From Actinomycetota bacterium (GTDB lineage Bacteria > Actinomycetota > Actinomycetes > S36-B12), in assembly GCA_003456155.1 (NCBI GenBank), contig DMPC01000098.1, forward strand, positions 54,628-64,307: a stretch of 9,680 nucleotides of DNA, in the 5' to 3' direction. Below are positions 1-7,097 of the stretch, piece after piece. Position numbers and translations under genes: made by a program. The notes under the pieces were generated by a model. That model was not told where the DNA came from. It was given only the letters and a program-made list of their open reading frames with translations, and searched no databases. Every line of letters starts with the position of its first letter. Within the stretch, counting starts at the first letter, position 1.

Positions 1-722
1 CCCACGAGTGCCCCGTCGACATCCGCCTTCGCCATGATGCCTGCCACATTGGACGCCTTCACCGAACCTCCATAGAGGATGCGCACGGCGCCTGCTGCCT
101 CGGCCCCGAAGGTCTCCTCGACCCGGGCGCGGATCGCAGCGCAGACCTCCTGCGCGTCGTCCGGAGTGGCAACCTCCCCGGTTCCGATGGCCCACACGGG
201 CTCGTAGGCGATCACGAGCGATGCCACCTGATCCGCCGTCACGCCCTGCAGATCGGCATCGAGCTGGCTCAGCACGTGCGGGACCTGCTGGCCGGCCTGT
301 CGGACCTCCAGCCCCTCGCCCATGCAGACGATCGGGGTGATGTTGTTGCGAAGGGCGGCGAGGACCTTGGCGTTCACCACGGCGTCCGTCTCCCCGTTGT
401 ACTCCCGACGCTCGCTGTGCCCGACGGTGACGAAGGTGCACCCCAGCTTCTCCAGCATCGGACCGCTGACCTGGCCGGTGTACGCCCCCGAGTCCTTCGT
501 GGAGACGTCCTGTGCGCCATAGAGGATGTCGTACCGGTCACCGTTCACGAGCGTCTGCACCGAGCGGATGTCGGTGAACGGAGGAAGCACCGCCACGTCG
601 ACCGCGGCATAGTCAGCGTCGTTGAGGGCGAAGGCCAGCTTCTGGACGAGGGCGATCGCCTCGAGATGATTCATGTTCATCTTCCAGTTGCCCGCCATCA
701 GGGGCTTGCGTGCATTCGCCAT
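1..722 (-). CDS. tpiA: Triosephosphate isomerase (3' end cut off by window edge)
   Basis: Interconverts dihydroxyacetone phosphate and glyceraldehyde 3-phosphate in the cytoplasm, in glycolysis and gluconeogenesis. The 240 visible residues cover nearly all of a roughly 255-260 residue TIM barrel. The substrate-binding N-W-K-M-N lies at residues 12-16 (Asn12, Lys14). The catalytic histidine is His102 in VGHSERR, and the catalytic base is Glu174 in AYEPVWAIGTG. ILYGGSVK and DGALVG form the phosphate-binding end, and the reading runs out just before the usual GGASL. The ATG at 722 is supported by a strong GGAGGAG ribosome site 8 bases upstream, inside the end of pgk. It also overlaps the pgk stop by one base (TGATG). 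It is the last visible gene of gap–pgk–tpiA and presumably shares the gap promoter. Identity is secure; only the final codons are missing. Confidence 0.97.
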   Translation of the reverse strand, partial: MANARKPLMAGNWKMNMNHLEAIALVQKLAFALNDADYAAVDVAVLPPFTDIRSVQTLVNGDRYDILYGAQDVSTKDSGAYTGQVSGPMLEKLGCTFVTVGHSERREYNGETDAVVNAKVLAALRNNITPIVCMGEGLEVRQAGQQVPHVLSQLDADLQGVTADQVASLVIAYEPVWAIGTGEVATPDDAQEVCAAIRARVEETFGAEAAGAVRILYGGSVKASNVAGIMAKADVDGALV

Positions 723-1921
723 CAGGCGCTCTCCTCCAGTACGGCCAGACCGGGTAGCGACTTGCCCTCGAGGAACTCCAGGCTCGCCCCTCCCCCGGTG
801 CTGATGTGGGTGAAGCGGGATTCATCGACATCAAGCAGGCGTACCGCTGCCGCGGAGTCACCCCCGCCGATGACGGTGAGGGCGTCCGATGCAGCCATCG
901 CCCGAGCCACCGCGAGGGTGCCGGCCGAGAAGGGCTCCATCTCGAAGACGCCCATCGGGCCGTTCCAGACCACGGTGCCTGCATCAGCGATGCGGGAGGT
1001 GAAGACCTCCCTGGTGCGGGGACCGATGTCGAGACCCATCCAGCCCTCCGGAATCGCATCAGCATCGACGACCCGGGTCTGTGCGTCGGCGGCGAACCGG
1101 TCAGCAATCACGAAGTCCACGGGAAGGAGCAGCTCGACTCCACGCTCCTCCGCCTCCTTCAGGAATCCCGCGACGGTCTGGATCTGGTCCGCCTCGAGCA
1201 GCGAGGTGCCCACTTCATGGCCCTGCGCGGCGAGGAAGGTGTAGGCCATGCCGCCGCCGATGAGCAGACGGTCGACCCTGGTGATCAGGTTGCCGATCAC
1301 GCCGAGCTTGTCGCTGACCTTCGATCCACCCAGCACGACGACGAACGGCCGCGCGGGCTCCGCCATGATGCCGCTGAACACCGAGGCCTCCTTGTGCACC
1401 AGTCGGCCCGCGGCACTGGGAAGCAGCCGGGCCACATCGGTGACCGATGCCTGGTTCCGGTGCACCACGCCGAATCCGTCGGAGACATAGACGTCGGCGA
1501 GCGCGGCAAGATCGGTCGCGAGAGACGCCCGCTCCTCCGCCACCTTGCTGGTCTCACGGGGATCGAACCGGATGTTCTCGAGCAGGAGGACACCACCCGG
1601 TGAGAGGGCGCGAACTGCGGCGGGCGCATCCTCGAGCTCCACGAGGGGAACGTCGGCGCCCAGCATCTCGCCCAGCCGCTGCGCCACCGGTGCGAGGCTC
1701 AGCTCAGGGACAGCGGACCCCTTCGCACGACCCAGATGAGCGACGACCACCACCCGAGCGCCCTGCTTGCGCAGGAAGTCCAGCGTGGGCAGGGCTGCCA
1801 CGATGCGTCCATCATCGGTGATGACGCGGCTGCCGTGCGGACCGTCGGCCAGCGGGACATTGAAGTCCGCCCTGACCAACACCGTCCGCCCGGCGACCTC
1901 GAGGTCGTCGAGTGACTTCAT
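722..1921 (-). CDS. pgk: Phosphoglycerate kinase
   Basis: Cytoplasmic enzyme that transfers the acyl phosphate of 1,3-bisphosphoglycerate to ADP, giving 3-phosphoglycerate and ATP. At 399 residues it is the normal bacterial length. The N-terminal substrate domain has RADFNVP (residues 17-23), AHLGR (61-65), ENIRFD (115-120) and DGFGVVHR (148-155). The C-terminal nucleotide domain has GGSKVSDK (198-205), GGGMAYTF (222-229), WNGPMGVFE (319-327) and GGGDS (352-356). All expected substrate and nucleotide loops are intact. The ATG at 1921 follows the gap stop by 9 bases, and a weak purine-rich GGGCGAG overlapping that stop serves as ribosome site. Its stop overlaps the tpiA start by one base. It sits between the enzymes that supply its substrate in glycolysis, in the standard actinobacterial order. 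Confidence 0.98.
   Translation of the reverse strand: MKSLDDLEVAGRTVLVRADFNVPLADGPHGSRVITDDGRIVAALPTLDFLRKQGARVVVVAHLGRAKGSAVPELSLAPVAQRLGEMLGADVPLVELEDAPAAVRALSPGGVLLLENIRFDPRETSKVAEERASLATDLAALADVYVSDGFGVVHRNQASVTDVARLLPSAAGRLVHKEASVFSGIMAEPARPFVVVLGGSKVSDKLGVIGNLITRVDRLLIGGGMAYTFLAAQGHEVGTSLLEADQIQTVAGFLKEAEERGVELLLPVDFVIADRFAADAQTRVVDADAIPEGWMGLDIGPRTREVFTSRIADAGTVVWNGPMGVFEMEPFSAGTLAVARAMAASDALTVIGGGDSAAAVRLLDVDESRFTHISTGGGASLEFLEGKSLPGLAVLEESA
731..737 (-). promoter_or_regulatory. Ribosome binding site of tpiA
   Basis: A GGAGGAG sequence within the last codons of pgk, 8 bases before the tpiA ATG. It fixes the tpiA start at 722. Together with the TGATG junction it implies tpiA is translated both by coupling to pgk and by fresh initiation. 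Confidence 0.75.
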
Positions 1922-1930
1922 GGTCTCGCC

Positions 1931-2935
1931 CTAGAGCTTCGCGCCCACGAGGCCGACAAGGTCGACCAGGCGGTTGCTGTAGCCCCACTCATTGTCGTAC
2001 CAGCCCAGGACCTTGACCATGTTGCCATTGGCGTTGGTCATGCCCGCGTCGAAGATGCACGATGCCGGGTCGGTGACGATGTCGGTCGAGACGATCGGAT
2101 CCTCCGTGTAGACGAGGATGCCCTTGAGGGCGCCTTCGGCGGCCGCCTTGACGACCGCATTGATCTCCTCCTTGGTGGCGGCGGTCTTCAGTTCCACCGT
2201 GAGATCGGTGGCTGACCCTGTGGGCACGGGGACGCGCATGGCATAGCCGTCCAGCTTGCCCTTCATGCCCGGCATCACCAGTCCGATGGCCTTGGCCGCA
2301 CCGGTGCTCGTCGGGATCATGTTGAGGGCTGCTGCCCGGGCACGGCGGAGATCCTTGTGCGGGTAGTCGAGGATGTTCTGGTCGTTCGTGTAGGCGTGGA
2401 TCGTGGTCATGAGCCCGCGCTCGATGCCGAAGGCGTCATCGATCGCCTTGGCCATGGGTGCCAGGCAGTTCGTGGTGCAGGACGCATTCGAGATGATGTT
2501 GTGCCGCGCCGGGTCGTACTCCTTGTCGTTCACGCCCATCACGATGGTGATGTCCTCGCCCGTGGCCGGGGCGGAGATGATCACCTTCTTGGCTCCGGCA
2601 GTCAGGTGCTTGCCCGCACTCTCGGCATCGGTGAAGAAACCGGTCGACTCCACGACGATGTCCGCACCGACCTTGGCCCAGGGAAGATTCGCGGGATCAC
2701 GCTCCGCGAAGACAGGGAGGGCCTTGCCATCGATGATGATCTCGCCATCACCGGCCACGACGTCCTTGCCGAGCCGGCCGAGGATGCTGTCGTACTTGAG
2801 CAGGTGGGCGAGGGTCTTGGTGTCGGTGAGGTCGTTCACGCCCACCACCTCGACGTCGGCACCGCTGGCGAGCAGTGCCCGGTAGAAGTTGCGCCCGATC
2901 CGGCCGAAACCGTTGATGCCGACCTTGACTGTCAC
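1931..2935 (-). CDS. gap: Glyceraldehyde-3-phosphate dehydrogenase, type I, NAD-type
   Basis: Oxidises and phosphorylates glyceraldehyde 3-phosphate to 1,3-bisphosphoglycerate. With the GTG start at 2935 the protein has 334 residues, typical of the family, and begins with the Rossmann fingerprint VKVGINGFGRIGR. Asp35 in VNDLTD, at the end of the second strand, suggests NAD rather than NADP use. The catalytic Cys153 lies in SNASCTTNCLAP and its partner is His180 in TTIHAYTNDQ. DYPHKDLRRARAA and the C-terminal WYDNEWGYSNR are also present. An in-frame ATG at 3025 would add 30 residues, but that extension crosses the likely promoter and has no family counterpart. The GTG has GAGGAG 6 bases upstream. 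First gene of gap–pgk–tpiA. A LacI-type operator-like site at its promoter suggests carbon-source control (inference). Confidence 0.97.
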   Translation of the reverse strand: MTVKVGINGFGRIGRNFYRALLASGADVEVVGVNDLTDTKTLAHLLKYDSILGRLGKDVVAGDGEIIIDGKALPVFAERDPANLPWAKVGADIVVESTGFFTDAESAGKHLTAGAKKVIISAPATGEDITIVMGVNDKEYDPARHNIISNASCTTNCLAPMAKAIDDAFGIERGLMTTIHAYTNDQNILDYPHKDLRRARAAALNMIPTSTGAAKAIGLVMPGMKGKLDGYAMRVPVPTGSATDLTVELKTAATKEEINAVVKAAAEGALKGILVYTEDPIVSTDIVTDPASCIFDAGMTNANGNMVKVLGWYDNEWGYSNRLVDLVGLVGAKL

Positions 2936-2941
2936 TGCTGT

Positions 2942-2947
2942 CTCCTC
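2942..2947 (-). promoter_or_regulatory. Ribosome binding site of gap (decides the GTG start)
   Basis: GAGGAG placed 6 bases before the GTG at 2935. This spacing, and the match of the resulting N-terminus to other GAPDH proteins, outweigh the longer reading from an ATG at 3025. Confidence 0.8.
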
Positions 2948-3001
2948 GTAGACCGTTGGTGGGATCTGCCGCTCGAGCCCTCGTGAGGCCCGTTCGGGAG
3001 C

Positions 3002-3015
3002 CGTAAGCGCTTCCA
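3002..3015 (-). promoter_or_regulatory. LacI/CcpA-family operator-like palindrome at the gap promoter
   Basis: The minus strand reads TGGAAGCGCTTACG with a perfect 8-base palindrome AAGCGCTT (3005-3012). The central AAnCGnTT form is typical of operators bound by LacI-family repressors. Against the Bacillus catabolite-response consensus TGWAARCGYTWNCW I count 12 of 14 positions matching. It begins at the last base of the TAGGAT -10 element and covers the likely transcription start, where a bound repressor would block polymerase. No regulator gene lies in the window, so which protein would bind is unknown. Short palindromes can arise by chance. Confidence 0.45.
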
Positions 3016-3043
3016 TCCTATCCACGGGGCACGGACCACGAGC
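3015..3043 (-). promoter_or_regulatory. Probable promoter of the gap–pgk–tpiA operon
   Basis: Read on the minus strand, TAGGAT at 3020-3015 fits the actinobacterial housekeeping -10 pattern TAnnnT. A spacer of 17-18 bases puts the -35 region near 3038-3044 (GCTCGT or TGCTCG), a poor match to TTGACA, as is common in high-GC genomes. Transcription would begin near 3008 and give a leader of roughly 70 bases. The site lies in the only sizeable gap (173 bases) upstream of a gene in the window, just after a probable terminator. The start point is inferred, not shown. Confidence 0.5.
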
Positions 3044-3047
3044 AGCC

Positions 3048-3088
3048 CCGTCAGTCGGTGACGGCGTGATCGCGAGTCTGACGCGATC
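3048..3088 (-). terminator. Tandem hairpins after the glycosyltransferase gene, probable terminator
   Basis: Two perfect inverted repeats follow the stop codon at 3110. The first, at 3068-3088, has a 7-base stem (GATCGCG/CGCGATC) and a 7-base loop. The second, at 3048-3064, has a 6-base stem (CCGTCA/TGACGG) and a 5-base loop. There is no T-run, which is usual for high-GC actinobacterial terminators. They lie between the end of one operon and the likely promoter of the next, which fits termination of the whiA-glycosyltransferase transcript. Confidence 0.5.
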
Positions 3089-3109
3089 CCCCGTTGACCC
3101 GGCGAGCGC

Positions 3110-4162
3110 TCAGGCCCGGTCGATGGCCGACAGCAGCGCCGTTCGGAGCCGGGGCAGGTTGGCGTGCCAGTCAGCCCGACGCTCCACCTCGCGGCGCGCG
3201 CGCTCCACGACCGCGATCGGGTAGTGGGCGGTGACACGGATCAGCACCTGGGCCAGGGCGTCCACATCCCCTGTCGGGAACGTGAACCCGGTCGTCCCGT
3301 CCGTGATCCAGTCGCGATTGCCCGGGGTGTCGCTCACCACGACCGGCGTTCCGCACGCCATGGCCTGCAGCAGGGTGACCGATGTGCCGTCGACCTCGGA
3401 GGCGGAGACGTAGCACGCGGCCCTGCCGAGAAGGGGCACGAGATCCTCCTCCTTCACCCGCCCGATGAACCGGACGCGATCGGCAATGCCCAGCGATCCT
3501 GCGAGTGAGCGCAGTTCCGGGGTGAGCGAGCCGTCATGGCCGATAATGAGGTAGGGATCGGGGAAGTCCTCATGGACATCGAGTCGACGGGGCACGGCCG
3601 CGAATGCCCTGAGGATGTCCGAGACGCGATACAACTCCTCGTGCGCCCGGAGGGAGACCACGAGAGGCGCATGAGGAGGCACTCCGAGGACGAACGCATC
3701 GATCCACGGCCCGTGGAAGGCGAAGACGGACAGATCGACCCCCCAGGGCAGATACGTGATGCGCTCAGGGTCGACCCCCGCCTCATCGGCGATGCCGGCA
3801 TTCCAGGCGGAGTCGACGATGAGTCCGCTCAGGCGGGACAGCCAGGTGAGGTCTTGGTCACGCTCATGGGCCCTGGTGAGGTCGTAGCCCCAGGACAGGC
3901 CGACCAGCGGGAGCCCGAGGTCGACGAGGGCGGGAGTGACGGTGTCGAGCGGCCCAGCGAGGACGGGCAGCCCGCCGTGCGCGGCCTGAGCCACCGCCTC
4001 GCGCATCTCGAGCGCATCCGACACATCACGTCCCAGCGACACCAGGTGAGGCGTCAGACCGATCTCCAGGAGGGCGGACGCCCAGCGCTCGTCATGAATC
4101 CCCCAGCCCTGGGTGACGTAGACACACTCGCGGTCAGTGGCCACCACGCGGCGCTCGGTCAC
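3110..4162 (-). CDS. GT4-like family glycosyltransferase (GT-B fold), substrate unknown
   Basis: A 350-residue cytoplasmic protein with no signal or membrane segment that looks like a retaining GT-B glycosyltransferase moving a sugar from a nucleotide donor. The N-terminal half has PLVGLSWGYDL (85-95), GLIVDSAWN (113-121) and YLPWGVDLS (137-145). The C-terminal donor half has RVRFIGRV (229-236) and then SEVDGTSVTLLQAMACGTPV (255-274). This last segment is the E-x7-E region of GT4 enzymes, but the two acids are Asp258 and Gln266 rather than Glu and Glu. DGTS forms occur in some GT4 groups; Gln at the second place is less usual. The GTG start overlaps the whiA stop (GTGA), so it is probably co-translated with whiA. 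It is followed by hairpins and then gap. Acceptor and donor cannot be told from sequence. Confidence 0.85.
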   Translation of the reverse strand: MTERRVVATDRECVYVTQGWGIHDERWASALLEIGLTPHLVSLGRDVSDALEMREAVAQAAHGGLPVLAGPLDTVTPALVDLGLPLVGLSWGYDLTRAHERDQDLTWLSRLSGLIVDSAWNAGIADEAGVDPERITYLPWGVDLSVFAFHGPWIDAFVLGVPPHAPLVVSLRAHEELYRVSDILRAFAAVPRRLDVHEDFPDPYLIIGHDGSLTPELRSLAGSLGIADRVRFIGRVKEEDLVPLLGRAACYVSASEVDGTSVTLLQAMACGTPVVVSDTPGNRDWITDGTTGFTFPTGDVDALAQVLIRVTAHYPIAVVERARREVERRADWHANLPRLRTALLSAIDRA

Positions 4163-5139
4163 AGCGAGCTGGCGTCGGGACCGAGCACGGACTCCGTGTC
4201 GGGAATCCCCAGGTCGGCAGCGCGCTTGTCCGCCAGGGCGAGCAGTCGACGGATGCGGCCGGCGATCGCGTCCTTCGTCATGGGCGGATCAGCCAGAGCG
4301 CCGAGCTCCTCCAGACTCGCCTGCTGGTGGTCGAGGCGCAGCCGACCCGCCGACAGCAGATGGTCCGGCACGTCGTCGCCGAGGATCTCCATGGCCCGCT
4401 GGACTCGCGCACCCGCGGCTACCGCAGCGCGCGCCGAGCGACGCAGGTTCGCGTCATCGAAGTTGGCCAGCCGATTCGCGGTCGCACGAACCTCGCGGCG
4501 CATTCGACGTTCCTCCCAGGCAAGGACGGACTCGTGGGCACCCAGTCGGGTGAGCATCGCACCGATCGCGTCCCCATCACGGATGACCACCCGGTCGACC
4601 CCGCGCACCTCCCGGGACTTGCTGGCGATTCCGAGGCGGCGTGCGGCACCCACGAGCGCCAGCGCTGACTCCGGCCCCGGGCAGGTGATCTCCAAGGAGG
4701 ATGAGCGTCCCGGCTCCGTGAGCGAGCCGTGTGCGAGGAAGGCACCGCGCCACGCGGACTCCACGTCGCACACGCCACCGGCGACGATCGCCGGGGGCAG
4801 ACCCCTGACGGGGCGACCGCTGCCGTCCACAATGCCGGTCTGCCGGGCCAGCGCCTCGCCGCCGTCGACGACGCGGACGAGGTACCTCGATCCCTTTCGC
4901 AGCCCGCTCGCCTGCACCATGCTCACGTCGGACTCATGGCCGTACACCTCGAAGATGTCCTTGCGCAGGCGCCTTGCCGCAGCTCCTGTATCGAGTTCGG
5001 CCTCGATGACGATGTGTCCACCGACGATGTGGAGTCCCCCCGCAAAGCGCAGGATGGTCGACACCTCGGCCTTGCGGCAGCATGTCCTCGTCACCTCGAC
5101 GCGGCTGAGTTCGTCCTTCACCGCCGCCGTCATCGCCAT
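4159..5139 (-). CDS. whiA: WhiA, sporulation/cell-division transcription regulator
   Basis: DNA-binding regulator. In Streptomyces it works with WhiB to switch on division and sporulation genes; non-sporulating Gram-positive bacteria also carry it. The 326 residues begin MAMTAAVKDELSR, as in Streptomyces WhiA. The N-terminal part is the LAGLIDADG homing-endonuclease-like fold without known cutting activity, with TCCRKAEV (19-26), LRFAGGLH (30-37), AWRGAFLAHGSL (129-140) and EPGRSSSLE (142-150). The C-terminal helix-turn-helix covers about 225-305, with RATANRLANFDDANLRRS and SLEELGALADPPMTKDAIAG. I chose the ATG at 5139; an in-frame TTG at 5211 would add 24 residues with no family counterpart. 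The ribosome site is weak (GGGA, or GGAG further off). A 75-base gap separates it from yvcK, unlike the overlaps upstream. Its stop overlaps the glycosyltransferase start. Confidence 0.97.
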   Translation of the reverse strand: MAMTAAVKDELSRVEVTRTCCRKAEVSTILRFAGGLHIVGGHIVIEAELDTGAAARRLRKDIFEVYGHESDVSMVQASGLRKGSRYLVRVVDGGEALARQTGIVDGSGRPVRGLPPAIVAGGVCDVESAWRGAFLAHGSLTEPGRSSSLEITCPGPESALALVGAARRLGIASKSREVRGVDRVVIRDGDAIGAMLTRLGAHESVLAWEERRMRREVRATANRLANFDDANLRRSARAAVAAGARVQRAMEILGDDVPDHLLSAGRLRLDHQQASLEELGALADPPMTKDAIAGRIRRLLALADKRAADLGIPDTESVLGPDASSL

Positions 5140-5185
5140 GGTCCCGAAGCTCCATCCCCACCGCAGCCCGCGGTCTCGCCGTACA

Positions 5186-5202
5186 GCCCCTATCGGCGGG
5201 GC
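5186..5202 (-). other. Small hairpin in the yvcK–whiA spacer
   Basis: GCCCC and GGGGC form a 5-base stem around a 7-base loop, starting 12 bases after the yvcK stop. There is no T-run. It could slow polymerase or protect RNA ends, or it may be chance in GC-rich DNA. I see no convincing -10/-35 pair for whiA in this 75-base spacer. Confidence 0.25.
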
Positions 5203-5214
5203 CAGCCTCAAACC

Positions 5215-6192
5215 CTAGGCCAGCACCGTATCGAAGGCGACGGCGAGGCGCTGAGGGTCGTGCATGCCCGCACTTCCCGACTCAGCGCGACTCAACTCCA
5301 TGAGGACAGGCTCAGCACCCAAGTCGGCACATGACCGACGCAGCGAAGCGAGATCCTCGACGTGATGCCGATCCGCGATCACCGTGTCGATGCGGAGGTC
5401 CGGCAGGTAGTTGTAGAGGACGTCGAGGTAGGTGTGGGCGGCGAAACCGGTGGTCTCACCCACCTGGGGATTCAGGTTGAGGACCACGATCCGCCGGGCC
5501 GGGCTCTCGGCGATCGCACGGGCCAGGTCGGGGATCACCAGATGTGGCATCACCGACGTGTACCACGATCCCGGTCCCAGGACGATGGCATCCGCCTCGC
5601 GCACCGCGGTGATCGCCTCCGGGCAGGCAGGGGGCTCCGGCGGGTCCAGCGTCAGGTGCAGGACATCCCCCGGCGTCGTCGCGATCTCCACCTGGCCCCG
5701 CACCACGGAGATGGCATCGGGCCGACCCGGATCGTGCCCGAGAACCTCCGCCACGATCGTCAGGGGGACGGTGCTGCACGGCAGGACGCGGCCGTTGGCA
5801 CCGAGCAGTGCACCTACCCAGTCGAGTCCGGTGACCGCATCCCCGGTCTGCTCCCACAGGGCCGTGATGAGCAGGTTCCCGAGCGAGTGCCCCGCCAGTT
5901 CCCCGTCCCCCCCGAAGCGATGCTGGACGACGCGCTCCCACGTACGGCCCCAGGAGTCGTCCCCGCACAGCGCTGCGAGCGCCATGCGCAAGTCACCCGG
6001 CGGGAGCACTCCGAACTCGGATCGCAGGCGACCACTGGACCCGCCATCGTCGGCGACACCGACCACGGCCGTGAGCTGATCAGTGACGCGTCGCAGCGCC
6101 TGGAGCGAGGCCGCGAGGCCATGTCCGCCTCCGAGGGCGACCACGCTGCGGCCCGGGCTCGCGACCATGCGGGCCGGCACCCTTCGACTCAC
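5215..6192 (-). CDS. yvcK: YvcK/CofD-like protein, gluconeogenesis factor
   Basis: Cytoplasmic 325-residue member of the YvcK (GlmR/CuvA) family. In Bacillus and mycobacteria, family members bind UDP-GlcNAc and are needed for normal envelope synthesis and growth on gluconeogenic carbon. The family signature loops are present: ALGGGHGLAASLQALR (19-34), VVGVADDGGSSGRLR (43-57), PPGDLR (64-69), GHSLGNLLI (101-109), LGPGSWYTSVMPHL (205-218) and LNPQVGETTGF (240-250). The GTG start at 6192 forms a 4-base GTGA overlap with the rapZ stop. A later in-frame ATG at residue 9 also precedes all family motifs and remains possible. The trio uvrC–rapZ–yvcK followed by whiA is a classic actinobacterial order. 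The name follows Bacillus usage; no CofD-like role in cofactor F420 synthesis is implied. Confidence 0.95.
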   Translation of the reverse strand: MSRRVPARMVASPGRSVVALGGGHGLAASLQALRRVTDQLTAVVGVADDGGSSGRLRSEFGVLPPGDLRMALAALCGDDSWGRTWERVVQHRFGGDGELAGHSLGNLLITALWEQTGDAVTGLDWVGALLGANGRVLPCSTVPLTIVAEVLGHDPGRPDAISVVRGQVEIATTPGDVLHLTLDPPEPPACPEAITAVREADAIVLGPGSWYTSVMPHLVIPDLARAIAESPARRIVVLNLNPQVGETTGFAAHTYLDVLYNYLPDLRIDTVIADRHHVEDLASLRRSCADLGAEPVLMELSRAESGSAGMHDPQRLAVAFDTVLA

Positions 6193-7097
6193 TCTCGCCC
6201 CAGGTCGCGGTGGAAGGTCCGCACCACGAGGTCCTGCCCTCTCAGGCGGGATGCGAGGGCCTCGACCAGGGCAACGCTTCGATGTTTCCCACCCGTGCAG
6301 CCGATCGCAACAGTGACATAGCGCTTGCCCTCGCGCAGATAGCCGCTGGTGACGATGCGCACCAGTTCGTCATAGGTGCTGATGAAGTCCTCTGCCCCCG
6401 TACGCGACAGCACGTCGGCCGACACCGGCTCATCGAGCCCGGTCAGCGGACGCAGCGTCTCATCCCAGTACGGGTTCGGGAGGAATCGCGCGTCAGCCAC
6501 CATGTCTGCGTCGACGGGGATTCCGTACTTGAAGCCGAAGGACATCACCGTGCACGTCAGTCGGGGCGCCACGGCCGCCTCGAAGGCGTCCTCGATCCTG
6601 CGACGGAGCTCGTGCACGTTGAGCGCGGTGGTGTCGATGACGAGGTCCGCGCGAGCGCGCAGGTCAGCGAGGAGGGCGCGTTCAGCCTGCAGGCCATCCA
6701 GGATTCGCTGCCCACCCTGCAATGGGTGCGGTCGCCGGGAGCTCTCGAACCGACGGACGAGCGCATCGTCGGATGCCTCGAGGAAGAGCGTGCGCATCGC
6801 CACCCCGTCCTGGGGAAGGTCGCGCACGGCGTCCGACAGCTCGCGGAAGAAACTGCCTACTCGCGCATCGACCACCACTCCGACCCGATCGACGTCCGGT
6901 GTTCGCCGGGCGAGGTCGACAGCCGCATTGAGGAGTGACGGAGGCATGTTGTCGATCACGAACCAGCCCATGTCCTCCAGGGCCCGGGCCGCCGTGGATC
7001 GACCCGCACCCGACATCCCCGTCACCAGGACGAGGTCGAGCGAGTGCTTCTCCTGCGGTGGGATCCCGTCGGCGGTCACGGGTGAATCATGGCCCAT
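6189..7097 (-). CDS. rapZ: RapZ-like P-loop nucleotide-binding protein (YvcJ family)
   Basis: A 302-residue protein of the RapZ/YvcJ family. In E. coli RapZ binds small RNAs GlmY/GlmZ and adjusts glucosamine-6-phosphate synthase; the actinobacterial role is less clear, but the link to amino-sugar supply and to YvcK is suggestive. The N-terminal P-loop is GMSGAGRST (27-35), with Arg33 in place of the usual Lys, common in actinobacterial members. FVIDNMPP (46-53) follows. The C-terminal domain contains SFGFKYGIPVDAD (186-198), RFLPNPYW (204-211), LRPLTGLD (215-222) and IGCTGGKHRSV (265-275). The ATG at 7097 has GGGAG 6 bases upstream and overlaps the uvrC stop by one base (TGATG). Its own stop overlaps the yvcK start. 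No regulatory small RNA can be seen nearby, so an sRNA role is not implied here. Confidence 0.95.
   Translation of the reverse strand: MGHDSPVTADGIPPQEKHSLDLVLVTGMSGAGRSTAARALEDMGWFVIDNMPPSLLNAAVDLARRTPDVDRVGVVVDARVGSFFRELSDAVRDLPQDGVAMRTLFLEASDDALVRRFESSRRPHPLQGGQRILDGLQAERALLADLRARADLVIDTTALNVHELRRRIEDAFEAAVAPRLTCTVMSFGFKYGIPVDADMVADARFLPNPYWDETLRPLTGLDEPVSADVLSRTGAEDFISTYDELVRIVTSGYLREGKRYVTVAIGCTGGKHRSVALVEALASRLRGQDLVVRTFHRDLGRE

Noticed and set aside
276..1244. A 322-codon plus-strand open frame opposite tpiA and pgk
   Set aside because: It spans the tpiA–pgk junction on the opposite strand, has low-complexity composition and no family motif.
2936..3025. A 30-residue N-terminal extension of GAPDH from an ATG at 3025
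   Set aside because: The extension covers the -10 element, the operator-like site and the ribosome site, and the GTG at 2935 gives the standard GAPDH N-terminus.
5140..5211. A 24-residue N-terminal extension of WhiA from a TTG
   Set aside because: The added residues look like translated spacer, while MAMTAAVKDE at 5139 matches known WhiA starts.
3536..5218. A 560-codon open frame on the plus strand opposite the glycosyltransferase and whiA
   Set aside because: It lies exactly opposite two well-supported genes, its translation is Arg/Ser/Pro-rich with no recognisable motif, and long antisense frames are expected in high-GC DNA.
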